Source of the DNA: Lachnospiraceae bacterium
Lineage (GTDB): Bacteria; Bacillota; Clostridia; Lachnospirales; Lachnospiraceae
Direction of reading: 5' to 3'
Length of the DNA: 32,329 bases
Assembly (NCBI GenBank): GCA_910575155.1
Contig: CAJTDX010000035.1
Coordinates: 1-32,329, forward strand
In this document: positions 14,063-21,281 of the stretch, piece by piece
Position numbering within the stretch: position 1 is the stretch's first letter
Layout: each line of letters starts with the position of its first letter
Position numbers and translations under genes: made by a program
The notes under the pieces: model-generated
Database searches by the model: none
Told to the model about the DNA's origin: nothing
What the model saw: only the letters and a program-made list of their open reading frames with translations

Positions 14063-15335
14063 CACACTCCAGATAATCTTCCCAATTACTTTCTTCATCA
14101 GATAACATTGAAAACAGGTAATCTCCCATGCTCATTTTAAAATCAATGGCATCTTGTTGTAATAATCGCTGACCTGATTTCTTCAATGTATAAAACTTGG
14201 CAATTCCTGATTGCCTGCTTATTCCCACATGTATCCATGACGGATCTAAATAACTTACAATATAAGGAGAATGACTTGTTATTATGATCTTACAATCATC
14301 CAGTAACTGACTCATTATTTGAATATAAGCCTGAAACAGACTTGGATGTACAGAATTCTCTGGTTCCTCGATCGCAATCAATGAAACATTCCTCTCATTC
14401 GCCAGGATAATTCTCGCCAAAATCATAAATACTCGTTTTGCCCCATCTGACATCATTGCAAAATCTATTGGATGTTTCAAATTTTTATCTTTCACAAATA
14501 AAACCTGGATTGTATTTGCTATGATAAATGGAACATCATCTGGTAATTTATCATTGTCTCCGCCATTTAATCTGTATTGCTTTACTATAATATCCTCAAT
14601 ATTGGGAAATAAATCTTTATATACTTCTTTCAGCAGAGCATATTTATTGGGATTTTTCTCTTGTAATTGATAGATTACACGCGGGAGGCTTTCTACATCA
14701 ACAGACAGATCTTCTAAACCTTTTCGAATAATCGGGTCCGGCTGATAAAAACTTTTTGCATCCAGATTATTTTCCATATAAAATCTCATACGGTTCATTT
14801 TTTTGATAAGATCAGCATAAAATATTTCATCATATGCACGCAGTTTATTTACAGCAAGTTCTGTTGACTCAGTATTTATTTTGGATGAACACCTGCCAGT
14901 TTCTGAACTTTTGTATAATGCCTCTTGACTATTTCTCTTAATTAATTGCGTATATTTCTGACCTTTCTCTTCCGGCCTGATTTTCAAATACTCAGACACA
15001 ATCTGCGGTTCCACATTCTCATCGCACTTCCAGGCAAACTCGTAACCATACAGCACACGATATTCTATGCCATCCAATTCTGTTAAAATTTCCATTTCAA
15101 ATTTATAATTTCTACCATACATTGAACTATTAATTGGTATTAAACTCGAATTGGCCATCATATCAGCCTTATCTTCCATCGCAGCTTTCATAAATGTCAA
15201 TCCGAAATCAATTGCTGCAAGTACGTTCGATTTTCCAAAATTATTCAATGACACCAACGCTGTAATGTTATCAAAACCGATTTTTATATTTGAAAGATTC
15301 TTAAATCCATCAATAAAAACTGCCTGTATTTTCAT
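14049..15335 (-). CDS. AAA_15/AAA_21 ATPase (OLD-like/SMC-type), defence-associated family
   Basis: This 428-residue single-polypeptide ABC-type ATPase has a split head domain. Walker A is at 29-37 (SLNNFGKSN), with the first glycine replaced by Ser but GKS intact. An inserted arm region of about 200 residues follows. The signature-like MSDGAKRVFMIL comes next, then Walker B LIAIEEPENSVHP and the switch histidine in IITSHSPYI. This order is that of AAA_15/AAA_21 proteins such as OLD, RloA, AbiLi and AriA. It lacks a fused C-terminal TOPRIM, which instead appears as the next, overlapping gene. Codons are more AT-rich than in flanking housekeeping genes, consistent with transfer. The promoter and repeats are at 15372-15476. 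Confidence 0.85.
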   Translation of the reverse strand: MKIQAVFIDGFKNLSNIKIGFDNITALVSLNNFGKSNVLAAIDFGLTFMKAAMEDKADMMANSSLIPINSSMYGRNYKFEMEILTELDGIEYRVLYGYEFAWKCDENVEPQIVSEYLKIRPEEKGQKYTQLIKRNSQEALYKSSETGRCSSKINTESTELAVNKLRAYDEIFYADLIKKMNRMRFYMENNLDAKSFYQPDPIIRKGLEDLSVDVESLPRVIYQLQEKNPNKYALLKEVYKDLFPNIEDIIVKQYRLNGGDNDKLPDDVPFIIANTIQVLFVKDKNLKHPIDFAMMSDGAKRVFMILARIILANERNVSLIAIEEPENSVHPSLFQAYIQIMSQLLDDCKIIITSHSPYIVSYLDPSWIHVGISRQSGIAKFYTLKKSGQRLLQQDAIDFKMSMGDYLFSMLSDEESNWEDYLECDVCE

Positions 15336-15371
15336 GACAATGCACCCTTCATTTAATAATATTATATTTAT

Positions 15372-15399
15372 ATTATATCAATATTTTTTGAAAACGCAA
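15372..15399 (-). promoter_or_regulatory. Promoter of the ATPase-TOPRIM-GNAT operon
   Basis: On the minus strand the -35 TTGCGT (15399-15394), a 16-bp spacer and a perfect -10 TATAAT (15377-15372) predict a start near 15365, about 30 nt before the ATPase ATG. The -35 lies inside the proximal copy of a 22-bp direct repeat, so a protein bound there would block RNA polymerase. Confidence 0.6.
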
Positions 15400-15476
15400 T
15401 TATTTTTTCGTTTTCTCTTTTATTTTATTTATAATAAAAGAATTATATTCAAACAACGCAATTATTTTTTCGTTTT
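15393..15476. repeat. Perfect 22-bp direct repeat pair in the ATPase operon promoter region
   Basis: The 22 bases starting AACGCAATTATT and ending TTCGTTTT occur at 15393-15414 and again, without mismatch, at 15455-15476. A 40-bp AT-rich spacer separates them and contains a TCTTTTATT/AATAAAAGA inverted repeat. The proximal copy covers the -35 box. Possible readings are a two-site operator, a duplicated promoter segment, or the scar of an inserted element. Confidence 0.85.
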
Positions 15477-15595
15477 TGTATTTATTTGTTTAAAAAATAA
15501 AGCCCCCGCGAATTTACTATTTTTTATTTTAAAATAACCTAAAATTTTGTTCCTCTTAAATTTCTGCTTTTGTCCCGTCTGGGTCATTGGAATTG

Positions 15596-16156
15596 TTAAT
15601 ATCTGTCCCGGTACAAAAGCCTTGCTTTTTCTGTATATTTTTGAACAAATTCGGTTTTCGCATTTGTATATCCATCTCTGTTATACTCATATTCTTTCCA
15701 TAGCTTCAATTTCATTTTCTCATATTCGCCTGCAGTATGGGGATGCCCAATCAGATAATCTCTAAAATACAGTTCGTTGTTATCTCCAATATATCTTAAA
15801 TGTAAATGAAACACCTTTTCGTCAAATCCATTTTCTGTATATCCTTTGTTAAAAGAAATGCGATTGATCTGTTGATCCATACAAATGTAGCCGCTATTTA
15901 AAATCAAATCTTTATAATTTAATAATTGAGACTGTTTTGGAACTTCCACAAGAATATCAATAATCGGTTTTGCCCAAATAAAACCGACCGCCGTACTCCC
16001 AATATGACTTATTCTTACAGCCTGCGGTATTGCTTGTTTCAAAAGTATTTCTTCCTCTGAATACCATTCTCTCCAGTTCGTCTGATTTTCTGTCAAAAAG
16101 ACAGGAAACAACTGCCATAACTCTTTTAAACTCATTTCTGATAATTTCTTATTCAT
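15596..16156 (-). CDS. GrpB/UPF0157-family nucleotidyltransferase-fold protein
   Basis: 186 residues from the ATG at 16156. GAGGG five bases upstream favours this start over the in-frame GTG at 16168. The GrpB family has a nucleotidyltransferase-like fold with the hallmark RISHIGSTAVGFIWAKPIIDILVEV-type segment (about 48-73, numbered from this ATG). The residues after GST and the D of IID correspond to the nucleotidyltransferase G-S ... D-x-D/E region. A second conserved stretch is FHLHLRYIG (about 116-124). Length is normal. The family has no firmly established biochemical role; some members sit beside acetyltransferases or resistance genes. It lies in the AT-rich accessory region but is separated from the ATPase operon by about 200 bp of noncoding sequence. 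Confidence 0.85.
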   Translation of the reverse strand: MNKKLSEMSLKELWQLFPVFLTENQTNWREWYSEEEILLKQAIPQAVRISHIGSTAVGFIWAKPIIDILVEVPKQSQLLNYKDLILNSGYICMDQQINRISFNKGYTENGFDEKVFHLHLRYIGDNNELYFRDYLIGHPHTAGEYEKMKLKLWKEYEYNRDGYTNAKTEFVQKYTEKARLLYRDRY

Positions 16157-16423
16157 TGGATCCCTCACAAACTCCTGACGACCATAATTTTACAGACAAT
16201 TCTCTTATCCCACAGAGCGTCAATCAATCCTCAAAACATTTTTCAAAACAAAATGTGGTAATCACAAAACTGCGGCATATATGCCAGTATATTATACGAA
16301 AGGATTTTAAGATGGACAAGTACATTTCATAGAACTAAGCAGTTACGCATCAACTTTTCCAGGAGTATGTTACGGATTTAACCTGTGTTCAAAAAAATTC
16401 CCTGAAAGTTAACAGCCGTTCAA
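16157..16423. other. Intergenic region with little structure
   Basis: No ORF with a ribosome site is seen between the GrpB-like gene and the XRE promoter. A 12-bp palindrome, GGCATATATGCC (16274-16285), is the only notable motif. It could be an operator, but nothing else supports that. Confidence 0.4.
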
Positions 16424-16452
16424 TTGTTGTAAACACGATCCGGTGTTATAAT
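16424..16452 (+). promoter_or_regulatory. Promoter of the XRE-family regulator gene
   Basis: The -35 TTGTTG (16424-16429), a 17-bp spacer and a perfect -10 TATAAT (16447-16452) lie 47 bp upstream of the ATG. Confidence 0.65.
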
Positions 16453-16499
16453 AAAAACATCAAAATCTTTTGTATTATTTTAACTGAGGAGATCATATT

Positions 16500-17567
16500 A
16501 TGCCTATGAATCTGGTAATTCAGGAAAAGCGAAAAGAATTAGGATTGACGCAGGAGCAGGTAGCTGAATATCTCAATGTTTCAAGCCCTGCCGTCAGTAA
16601 GTGGGAAAAAGGCTCTACAAGCCCGGATCTCTCACTTCTGGCGCCGTTAGCCCGCCTGCTCAAAACAGATCTAAATACCCTGTTCTGTTTTGAGGAAGAT
16701 TTATCACAACAGGAAATCGGGTATTTTTGCAGAGAAATTGCGGAAATTACTCAGAATAATGGAATTGCGTCCGGCTTTGAAATGGCAAAACAAAAAATCC
16801 ATGAATATCCGCATAACGAAACATTACTGCACTGTCTTACCGTTCAGCTTGACGGCCTGCTGACCATATCCGGACTGTCTGAGGAAGAGCTGCGCCCCTA
16901 TAACGCTACGATCAGCCAATGGTATCGCCGGCTTGCAGAGAGTGAAGACAGCAAAATCAGTAACAGCGCAAACTATATGCGGGTATGCAAATTGATCCAT
17001 AACGGCGATTATGATAAAGCGCAGGAAATTTTGGATCTGATGCCAGATAAAGAGGACTTTATCAGCAGCATGGCAGATAAACGCATACTGCAAATTAACA
17101 TCTTTCTGTGTCGGGGAGAAACAGAAGCAGCTATTAAGGAATTGCAGAATGCACTGCTTATGGCTCTTGACAAACTTCAAATGCTGCTCTGCAAAATAAT
17201 TGATGCTGAATTAGCAGACGGTAACATACAGACTGCAAAAAATATCGCGGATAAAACAAGTCAACTGGCCGTACTTTTTGACTTATGGGAATATAATTCC
17301 TTCCTGGCGCCTTTACAGATAGCCGGCGCAGAAAAAAATGCCGGTGAATGTATTGGTCTTCTGCGAAAAATGTTTGCGGCAATGCGCACGCCATGGGACA
17401 TGAGTAATTCTCCATTGTTCTACCGTATTGCCAGAACTTCTGACCCGAAACAAATGCTGCCGGCAATTCTGTCTGAATTAGAACACGACTCCGCATATGC
17501 TTTTCTTCAAAATCATAGGGAATTTAACGCTTTAATTTCTGAATACAAAGCGCTGCTGGAAAAATAA
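16500..17567 (+). CDS. XRE-family transcriptional regulator with C-terminal helical-repeat domain
   Basis: This 355-residue protein has an N-terminal helix-turn-helix of the Cro/C1 type (about 5-62), in which LTQEQVAEYLNVSSPAVSKWEKG is the recognition region. The remaining ~290 residues are all-helical and look TPR-like (for example NGDYDKAQEILDLM, RGETEAAIKELQNALLMALDKLQ, DGNIQTAKNIADKTSQLA). This layout is that of Firmicute HTH regulators sensing a peptide or protein partner. No partner peptide gene is visible beside it. The ribosome site GAGGAG precedes the first ATG; a second in-frame ATG two codons later is a weaker alternative. An imperfect terminator-like structure follows at 17571-17631. 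Confidence 0.85.
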   Translation: MPMNLVIQEKRKELGLTQEQVAEYLNVSSPAVSKWEKGSTSPDLSLLAPLARLLKTDLNTLFCFEEDLSQQEIGYFCREIAEITQNNGIASGFEMAKQKIHEYPHNETLLHCLTVQLDGLLTISGLSEEELRPYNATISQWYRRLAESEDSKISNSANYMRVCKLIHNGDYDKAQEILDLMPDKEDFISSMADKRILQINIFLCRGETEAAIKELQNALLMALDKLQMLLCKIIDAELADGNIQTAKNIADKTSQLAVLFDLWEYNSFLAPLQIAGAEKNAGECIGLLRKMFAAMRTPWDMSNSPLFYRIARTSDPKQMLPAILSELEHDSAYAFLQNHREFNALISEYKALLEK

Positions 17568-17570
17568 ATG

Positions 17571-17631
17571 TTTGCGCGAATTTCAATTTAAAGACAGATC
17601 TGTGTGCTCAAAGCGCAAATCCGCTGTTTTT
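17571..17631 (+). terminator. Weak terminator-like structure after the XRE gene
   Basis: The arms TTTGCGC (17571-17577) and GCGCAAA (17613-17619) enclose a 35-nt loop and are followed shortly by TTTTT. The large loop makes this a low-confidence call. Confidence 0.35.
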
Positions 17632-17691
17632 ATGTATAGAAAAGAAGCAGCCAGAATATTTCCTGCCAAATAATATTTTTCAAACTTGCTG

Positions 17692-17720
17692 TGGAAATCT
17701 CTGCTGTTTTTCTTTATAAT
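17692..17720 (+). promoter_or_regulatory. Possible promoter of the DNA glycosylase gene
   Basis: A perfect -10 TATAAT (17715-17720) sits 17 bp after a poor -35 TGGAAA (17692-17697). The gene's ribosome site AGGAGG begins ten bases further on, so the transcript leader would be very short. Confidence 0.4.
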
Positions 17721-17743
17721 ATAAACAAAAGGAGGTGCCCCCC

Positions 17744-18265
17744 ATGTCGGATTATCAACGCCTGAACCACGAATTTTCCCCTGTTTATAACAAAGAATCC
17801 CGGATTCTGATTCTTGGAACGTTTCCTTCGGTAAAATCCAGGGAACAGAACTTTTATTATGGACATCCGCAAAACCGTTTTTGGAAAGTTCTCGCGCATC
17901 TGACAAAAGAACCGCTTCCCACAACCATAAATGAAAAACAGCAGCTTTTACTCTCCCACCGCATCGCCGTCTGGGATGTGATCCAAAGCTGTGAAATTAT
18001 CGGTTCTTCCGACAGCAGCATCCGCGACGTAATTCCTGCAGATCTCAAAGGTTTACTGACTCAGACTTCCATCTCGGCAATCTTTGGCAATGGAGCAAAA
18101 GCCTGCCAGCTCTTTGAAAAATATACTGCGCCTGCGCTTTTAGATTTTCCAAAATTACAGGCAATAAAAAAACTGCCTTCCACCAGCCCCGCCAACGCGT
18201 CCTGGTCTTTGGAACGTCTGTGCAGGAACTGGCAGAAACAATTACAGCCTTATCTCCAAAGTTAA
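17744..18265 (+). CDS. Uracil-DNA-glycosylase-superfamily enzyme, deoxyinosine glycosylase type
   Basis: 173 residues from the ATG at 17744. AAGGAGG is spaced eight bases before it; the in-frame GTG at 17735 lies within the ribosome site and is rejected. The motif RILILGTFPSVKSREQNFYYGHPQNRFW (about 22-49) is the active-site loop of the Mug/UDG-like family that includes bacterial DNA-deoxyinosine glycosylases. The C-terminal KKLPSTSPANA corresponds to the leucine-loop SP-SPANA element. The enzyme would excise deaminated bases (hypoxanthine or uracil) from DNA. No repair genes adjoin it. An intrinsic terminator follows the stop codon. Confidence 0.87.
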   Translation: MSDYQRLNHEFSPVYNKESRILILGTFPSVKSREQNFYYGHPQNRFWKVLAHLTKEPLPTTINEKQQLLLSHRIAVWDVIQSCEIIGSSDSSIRDVIPADLKGLLTQTSISAIFGNGAKACQLFEKYTAPALLDFPKLQAIKKLPSTSPANASWSLERLCRNWQKQLQPYLQS

Positions 18266-18266
18266 A

Positions 18267-18316
18267 ACATCAAAAGGCCTGAACTTCCTTTATAGGTTAA
18301 TCCAGACCTTTTGATT
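18267..18316 (+). terminator. Terminator after the glycosylase gene
   Basis: The arms ATCAAAAGG-C-CTG and CAG-A-CCTTTTGAT pair across a ~20-nt loop and are followed by TTTC. The gene at 18363 is convergent, so the element may serve both directions. Confidence 0.6.
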
Positions 18317-18362
18317 TCTAATTGCGGAGTTTTTCTGCCTGTACGCCTGTATTCCCAGCCTC

Positions 18363-18854
18363 TCATTCTCTGTCAGGCAATTCCATGGCAGCGCCATTCA
18401 ATACCGCCTGCGTCAGCCGGTCTGACTGATAACTCAGCTTCAGGGAAAAAAACGGCGCGTCTTCCATCAGCAGACGGAAAAAAATCTTATCTCCCTCCCA
18501 CAGATTCAGCGACATAATACGCTCTTTTTCCACCCATTCCAAAGTTCCCTCATCACATTCCGTCAGGGTTCCTTCAAAAGCGTCCGCCGTATACAGACAC
18601 ATGTACTCTACCGGCCATCCTTCCGCTATAAATGTGATAAGACCCCGAAAAGAAAAACTGGTCAATGTCAGACCAGTTTCCTCTTTCACCTCCCTGAGCA
18701 GACATTCTTCGGGGCTTTCCCCTTCTTCAAAATGCCCGCCGATTCCAATCCATTTATCTTTATTTACATCTTTTTGCTTTTTTACCCTGTGCAGCATCAG
18801 ATACTGATCCTCTTGTTCAATATAGCACAGAGTGGTCAATGGTGATCTTCGCAT
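18363..18854 (-). CDS. Nudix hydrolase (MutT-like), last gene of the thiamine operon
   Basis: This 163-residue protein has a complete Nudix box at 40-62 (G40, E46, R54-E55, E58-E59, G61), the metal site for hydrolysing nucleoside diphosphate-X compounds. The N-terminal half resembles 8-oxo-dGTP diphosphatases of the YtkD/MutT type. It starts 14 bp after the lipoprotein gene, which itself starts 14 bp after thiD, so all three are likely cotranscribed under the TPP riboswitch. Some Nudix enzymes hydrolyse thiamine precursors or damaged thiamine diphosphate, so a thiamine-related clean-up role is possible. The sequence does not decide between this and nucleotide sanitation. The ribosome site AAGGCGG is acceptable. 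Confidence 0.88.
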   Translation of the reverse strand: MRRSPLTTLCYIEQEDQYLMLHRVKKQKDVNKDKWIGIGGHFEEGESPEECLLREVKEETGLTLTSFSFRGLITFIAEGWPVEYMCLYTADAFEGTLTECDEGTLEWVEKERIMSLNLWEGDKIFFRLLMEDAPFFSLKLSYQSDRLTQAVLNGAAMELPDRE

Positions 18855-18868
18855 AGTATTTACCGCCT

Positions 18869-19819
18869 TTATTGGTTCTGGATATAATCAGGATTCATAA
18901 CTGCTTTCAGAGCGTCATAGGGCACCTCCACTTCAATCGTACCTGCCGCATAGGAAGTCACCATATCCGGATTGCAGATTACCACAAGCCCCTTATCGTT
19001 TAAGTAAAATACATTCTCGGTCAGAACATCCGCAAGATAGCTCTCATAATCTTCCAGCAGAGCATCCTTATAAGGATCTTTGGTGATCGTGTCCGTAATA
19101 TGCTTCTCCACAATTTCTTCCGCCTCTGCCTTATCCGTAAAAATATCCGATAAATACAGCAGCGCGCCCGTTGTGGCGTCAAAACAGTAAGAAGTTGTCC
19201 AGGTATTTGGATGCGCGTTTCCCTGCCATTCGTAATTTTCCGCCATAATACTTAAAATGCGGGTGGAAGCATACACCGCTTTATAGCTGCAGCCATAACC
19301 GTAACCGCTCCAGTTATTGGCGGCCTCTTCTTCGGATAATTGCCTATAGGCGTTTCGGGCTTCTTCTGCGTCCTCCTGTATATAGGTCTCGTTCGCAGTA
19401 TGCTGCTGTTCAAATACCATATTCATTTTCTCTGCCGCCGCTTTATTTTCCGGTATGGAAATGACCGGACAGTTTTCTGTGACGGCAAGCAGCAGCGCTC
19501 CGCTGTCCTCATCCTGAATATTCTGAGAATAATCGGTAAACGTCACCTCCGGCACATTGGAAAGCTCCTCTCCGGGTTCCTCTGGCGGCGCCTCTTCCTG
19601 TTTCTTTGGCGGCGCTTCCTGTTCCTTTTTTGTATTTGTCTTTTTCTTTTCGTCTGTCTTCTCCGACTCTTCGCTTTTCTGAGGCTTCTCACCGGATTCT
19701 GTACTGCCGGAATTATTTTTCACTGTATTGCCGGAGTTATTTTCTTTGGCTCCTTTGCCGCTGCAGGCCGCTGCCAGTAAACAAATGCCCAGGCCAAATA
19801 TCACGATTTTCTTTCTCAT
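18869..19819 (-). CDS. Lipoprotein with RsiV-like DUF3298/DUF4163-type domain
   Basis: 316 residues from the ATG at 19819 (a TTG two codons earlier is an alternative). A signal peptide with lipobox LLAAAC puts the lipidated Cys near residue 19. Next comes a ~70-residue low-complexity linker rich in Lys/Glu/Thr/Pro (EEAPPKKQEEAPPEEPGEE), then a globular domain from about 95 onward. That domain shows the features of DUF4163/DUF3298 proteins such as PdaC and RsiV: YTWQG-like YEWQGNAHPNTWTTSYCFDATTG, an LYLSDIFTD segment and an AAGTIEVEVPYDAL end. It is exported to the outer face of the membrane. RsiV-type domains bind lysozyme or peptidoglycan, but no sigma factor gene is adjacent. Its place in the thi operon is unexpected. 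Confidence 0.82.
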   Translation of the reverse strand: MRKKIVIFGLGICLLAAACSGKGAKENNSGNTVKNNSGSTESGEKPQKSEESEKTDEKKKTNTKKEQEAPPKKQEEAPPEEPGEELSNVPEVTFTDYSQNIQDEDSGALLLAVTENCPVISIPENKAAAEKMNMVFEQQHTANETYIQEDAEEARNAYRQLSEEEAANNWSGYGYGCSYKAVYASTRILSIMAENYEWQGNAHPNTWTTSYCFDATTGALLYLSDIFTDKAEAEEIVEKHITDTITKDPYKDALLEDYESYLADVLTENVFYLNDKGLVVICNPDMVTSYAAGTIEVEVPYDALKAVMNPDYIQNQ

Positions 19820-19833
19820 ACACAAAGTCCCCT

Positions 19834-20622
19834 TTACGTTTCTTTCATACGGTACATATGGTTCAGCGGTCCGGTTCCTCTGCCCAAATCCATGCCGTCT
19901 GCGATCGCTCCGGTGATATATTCCTTCGCCATCCTCGCGCTGTCCGTACAGTCCAGACCTCTGGCAAGACCGCAGGCAATCGCCGCAGACAGCGTACAGC
20001 CTGTTCCATGAGTATTGTTGTTGGAAATATGCGCTGCCTTTAACCAGACGATATCCTTACCGTCAAAAAGAAGATCGTCTGCGGCAAAACCGTCATGTCC
20101 GCCTTTTAAATAAACCATTCCTCTGTATTGTAACGCAAACTCCCTTACTGCCGCAACCCTTTCTTTTCTTGTTTTCACGGTTCTTTTTAACAAAAACTCT
20201 GCCTCCGGAAGATTGGGCGTATAAATTTCTGCCAGCGGAAGCAGCTTTTGGGCATAATAATCGAATGCCTCCGGCTCCATGAGACGCCTGCCGCTGGTCG
20301 ATACCATCACAGTATCCATCACCACATGTTTTGCCTGGTATTTTACCAGGAAGTCGCGGATTACACGCATCTGTTCTTTCCCGGTAATCATTCCCACTTT
20401 GACCGCATCCGGTACGATATCTGTAAAAACGCATTGCAGTTGTTTTTCCAAAAACTCAGGGGATACCGGCAAAAGATCCGCTATCCCCATCGTGTTCTGT
20501 GCCGTCAATGCTGTGATCACGCTCTCGCCGTACAGCCCCAAAGCCGTAATTGTCTTTAAATCCGCCTGTATGCCGGCTCCGCCGCTGCAGTCGCTGCCAG
20601 CTATCGTAAGCACTGTCTTCAC
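19834..20622 (-). CDS. thiD: Hydroxymethylpyrimidine/phosphomethylpyrimidine kinase
   Basis: This 262-residue ribokinase-fold enzyme phosphorylates HMP to HMP-P and then HMP-PP. Signatures are the N-terminal LTIAGSDCSGGAGIQADLKT (about 4-23), VMDTVMVSTSGRRL (about 101-114) and the ATP/anion-hole motif NTHGTGCTLSAAIA (about 209-222; Asn-Thr-His-Gly-Thr-Gly-Cys). The start codon is GTG with AGGAGG upstream. It lies 20 bp after thiE. With ThiC making HMP-P in the same operon, its second phosphorylation step is the essential one. Confidence 0.96.
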   Translation of the reverse strand: MKTVLTIAGSDCSGGAGIQADLKTITALGLYGESVITALTAQNTMGIADLLPVSPEFLEKQLQCVFTDIVPDAVKVGMITGKEQMRVIRDFLVKYQAKHVVMDTVMVSTSGRRLMEPEAFDYYAQKLLPLAEIYTPNLPEAEFLLKRTVKTRKERVAAVREFALQYRGMVYLKGGHDGFAADDLLFDGKDIVWLKAAHISNNNTHGTGCTLSAAIACGLARGLDCTDSARMAKEYITGAIADGMDLGRGTGPLNHMYRMKET

Positions 20623-20642
20623 GTTTTTCCTCCTGTCGTCTG

Positions 20643-21251
20643 TTATGAATCTGCAAATTCTTCTAAGAGCCGCCGCACCTTTCTGACCTCATCCACGGGA
20701 TTTTGCGCTTTTAAAATCCCGGAAGAAAGCGCAAGGCCGCTTGCTCCGCATAAGAGGGGTTTTCTGCCATTGTCAGCATTAATTCCCCCTACGGCCACAT
20801 TGGGAATGGAAGTTTCCTGTAAAATCGCCCGGTATGTTTCTTCTGAAATCGGCACGGCATCCTGTTTGGTCTGTGTATAAAACCATGCGCCGCTGCCCAG
20901 GTAATCCGCGCCTTCTTCCACCGCCCGGCGCGCCTGTTTTACAGTCCGCGCCGTCGCCCCGATGATTTTTTCCGGACCAAGGCAAGATCTGGCGTCCTTT
21001 ACCGGAATGTCGGACTGTCCTAAATGCACCCCGTCGGCGCCGCTGAGCAGCGCGATATCCACACGGTCATTGATAATCAGCTTTGCCGCTGTTCCTCTCG
21101 TCATTTCCCGCAGTTTTCTGGCGCGTTTTAAATATTCCGCTGAAGAAATCTGCTTCTCACGGAGCTGAATAAAATCAACCCCCGCATGTAATACCGCCGC
21201 TAAAGTCTCTTCTTTATAAGAAAAATCCGCAATCAAATACAGCCAGCGCAT
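20643..21251 (-). CDS. thiE: Thiamine phosphate synthase
   Basis: This 202-residue TIM-barrel enzyme joins HMP-PP and thiazole phosphate to give thiamine phosphate. Diagnostic segments are VDFIQLREKQ (about 25-34), LIINDRVDIALLSGADGVHLGQSD (about 58-81), IIGATARTVKQARRAVEEGADYLGSGAWF (about 95-123) and PNVAVGGINADN (about 149-160). TENI-type isomerases lack this full set. AGGAGG lies before the ATG. It is between thiM and thiD at 20-30 bp spacings. Confidence 0.95.
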   Translation of the reverse strand: MRWLYLIADFSYKEETLAAVLHAGVDFIQLREKQISSAEYLKRARKLREMTRGTAAKLIINDRVDIALLSGADGVHLGQSDIPVKDARSCLGPEKIIGATARTVKQARRAVEEGADYLGSGAWFYTQTKQDAVPISEETYRAILQETSIPNVAVGGINADNGRKPLLCGASGLALSSGILKAQNPVDEVRKVRRLLEEFADS

Positions 21252-21281
21252 GTTCCGTCCTCCTTTGTATCGTTTCCCTGT

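Noticed and set aside
14062-14098. 12-residue upstream extension of the TOPRIM-like protein
   Set aside because: The ATG at 14062 sits in the usual overlap position with the ATPase stop codon, and the extension adds no family-like sequence.
13110-15335. Naming the ATPase cassette as PARIS, Gabija or AbiL
   Set aside because: Gabija needs a fused TOPRIM and a UvrD partner. AriB and RloB proteins differ in size and motifs from what is visible, and the GNAT gene fits none of them. The general ATPase-TOPRIM class is as far as the sequence allows.
15393-15476. Two 22-bp repeats with a 40-bp spacer as a minimal CRISPR array
   Set aside because: Only two units, no dyad in the repeat, an AT-only spacer containing promoter-like boxes, and no cas genes in the window.
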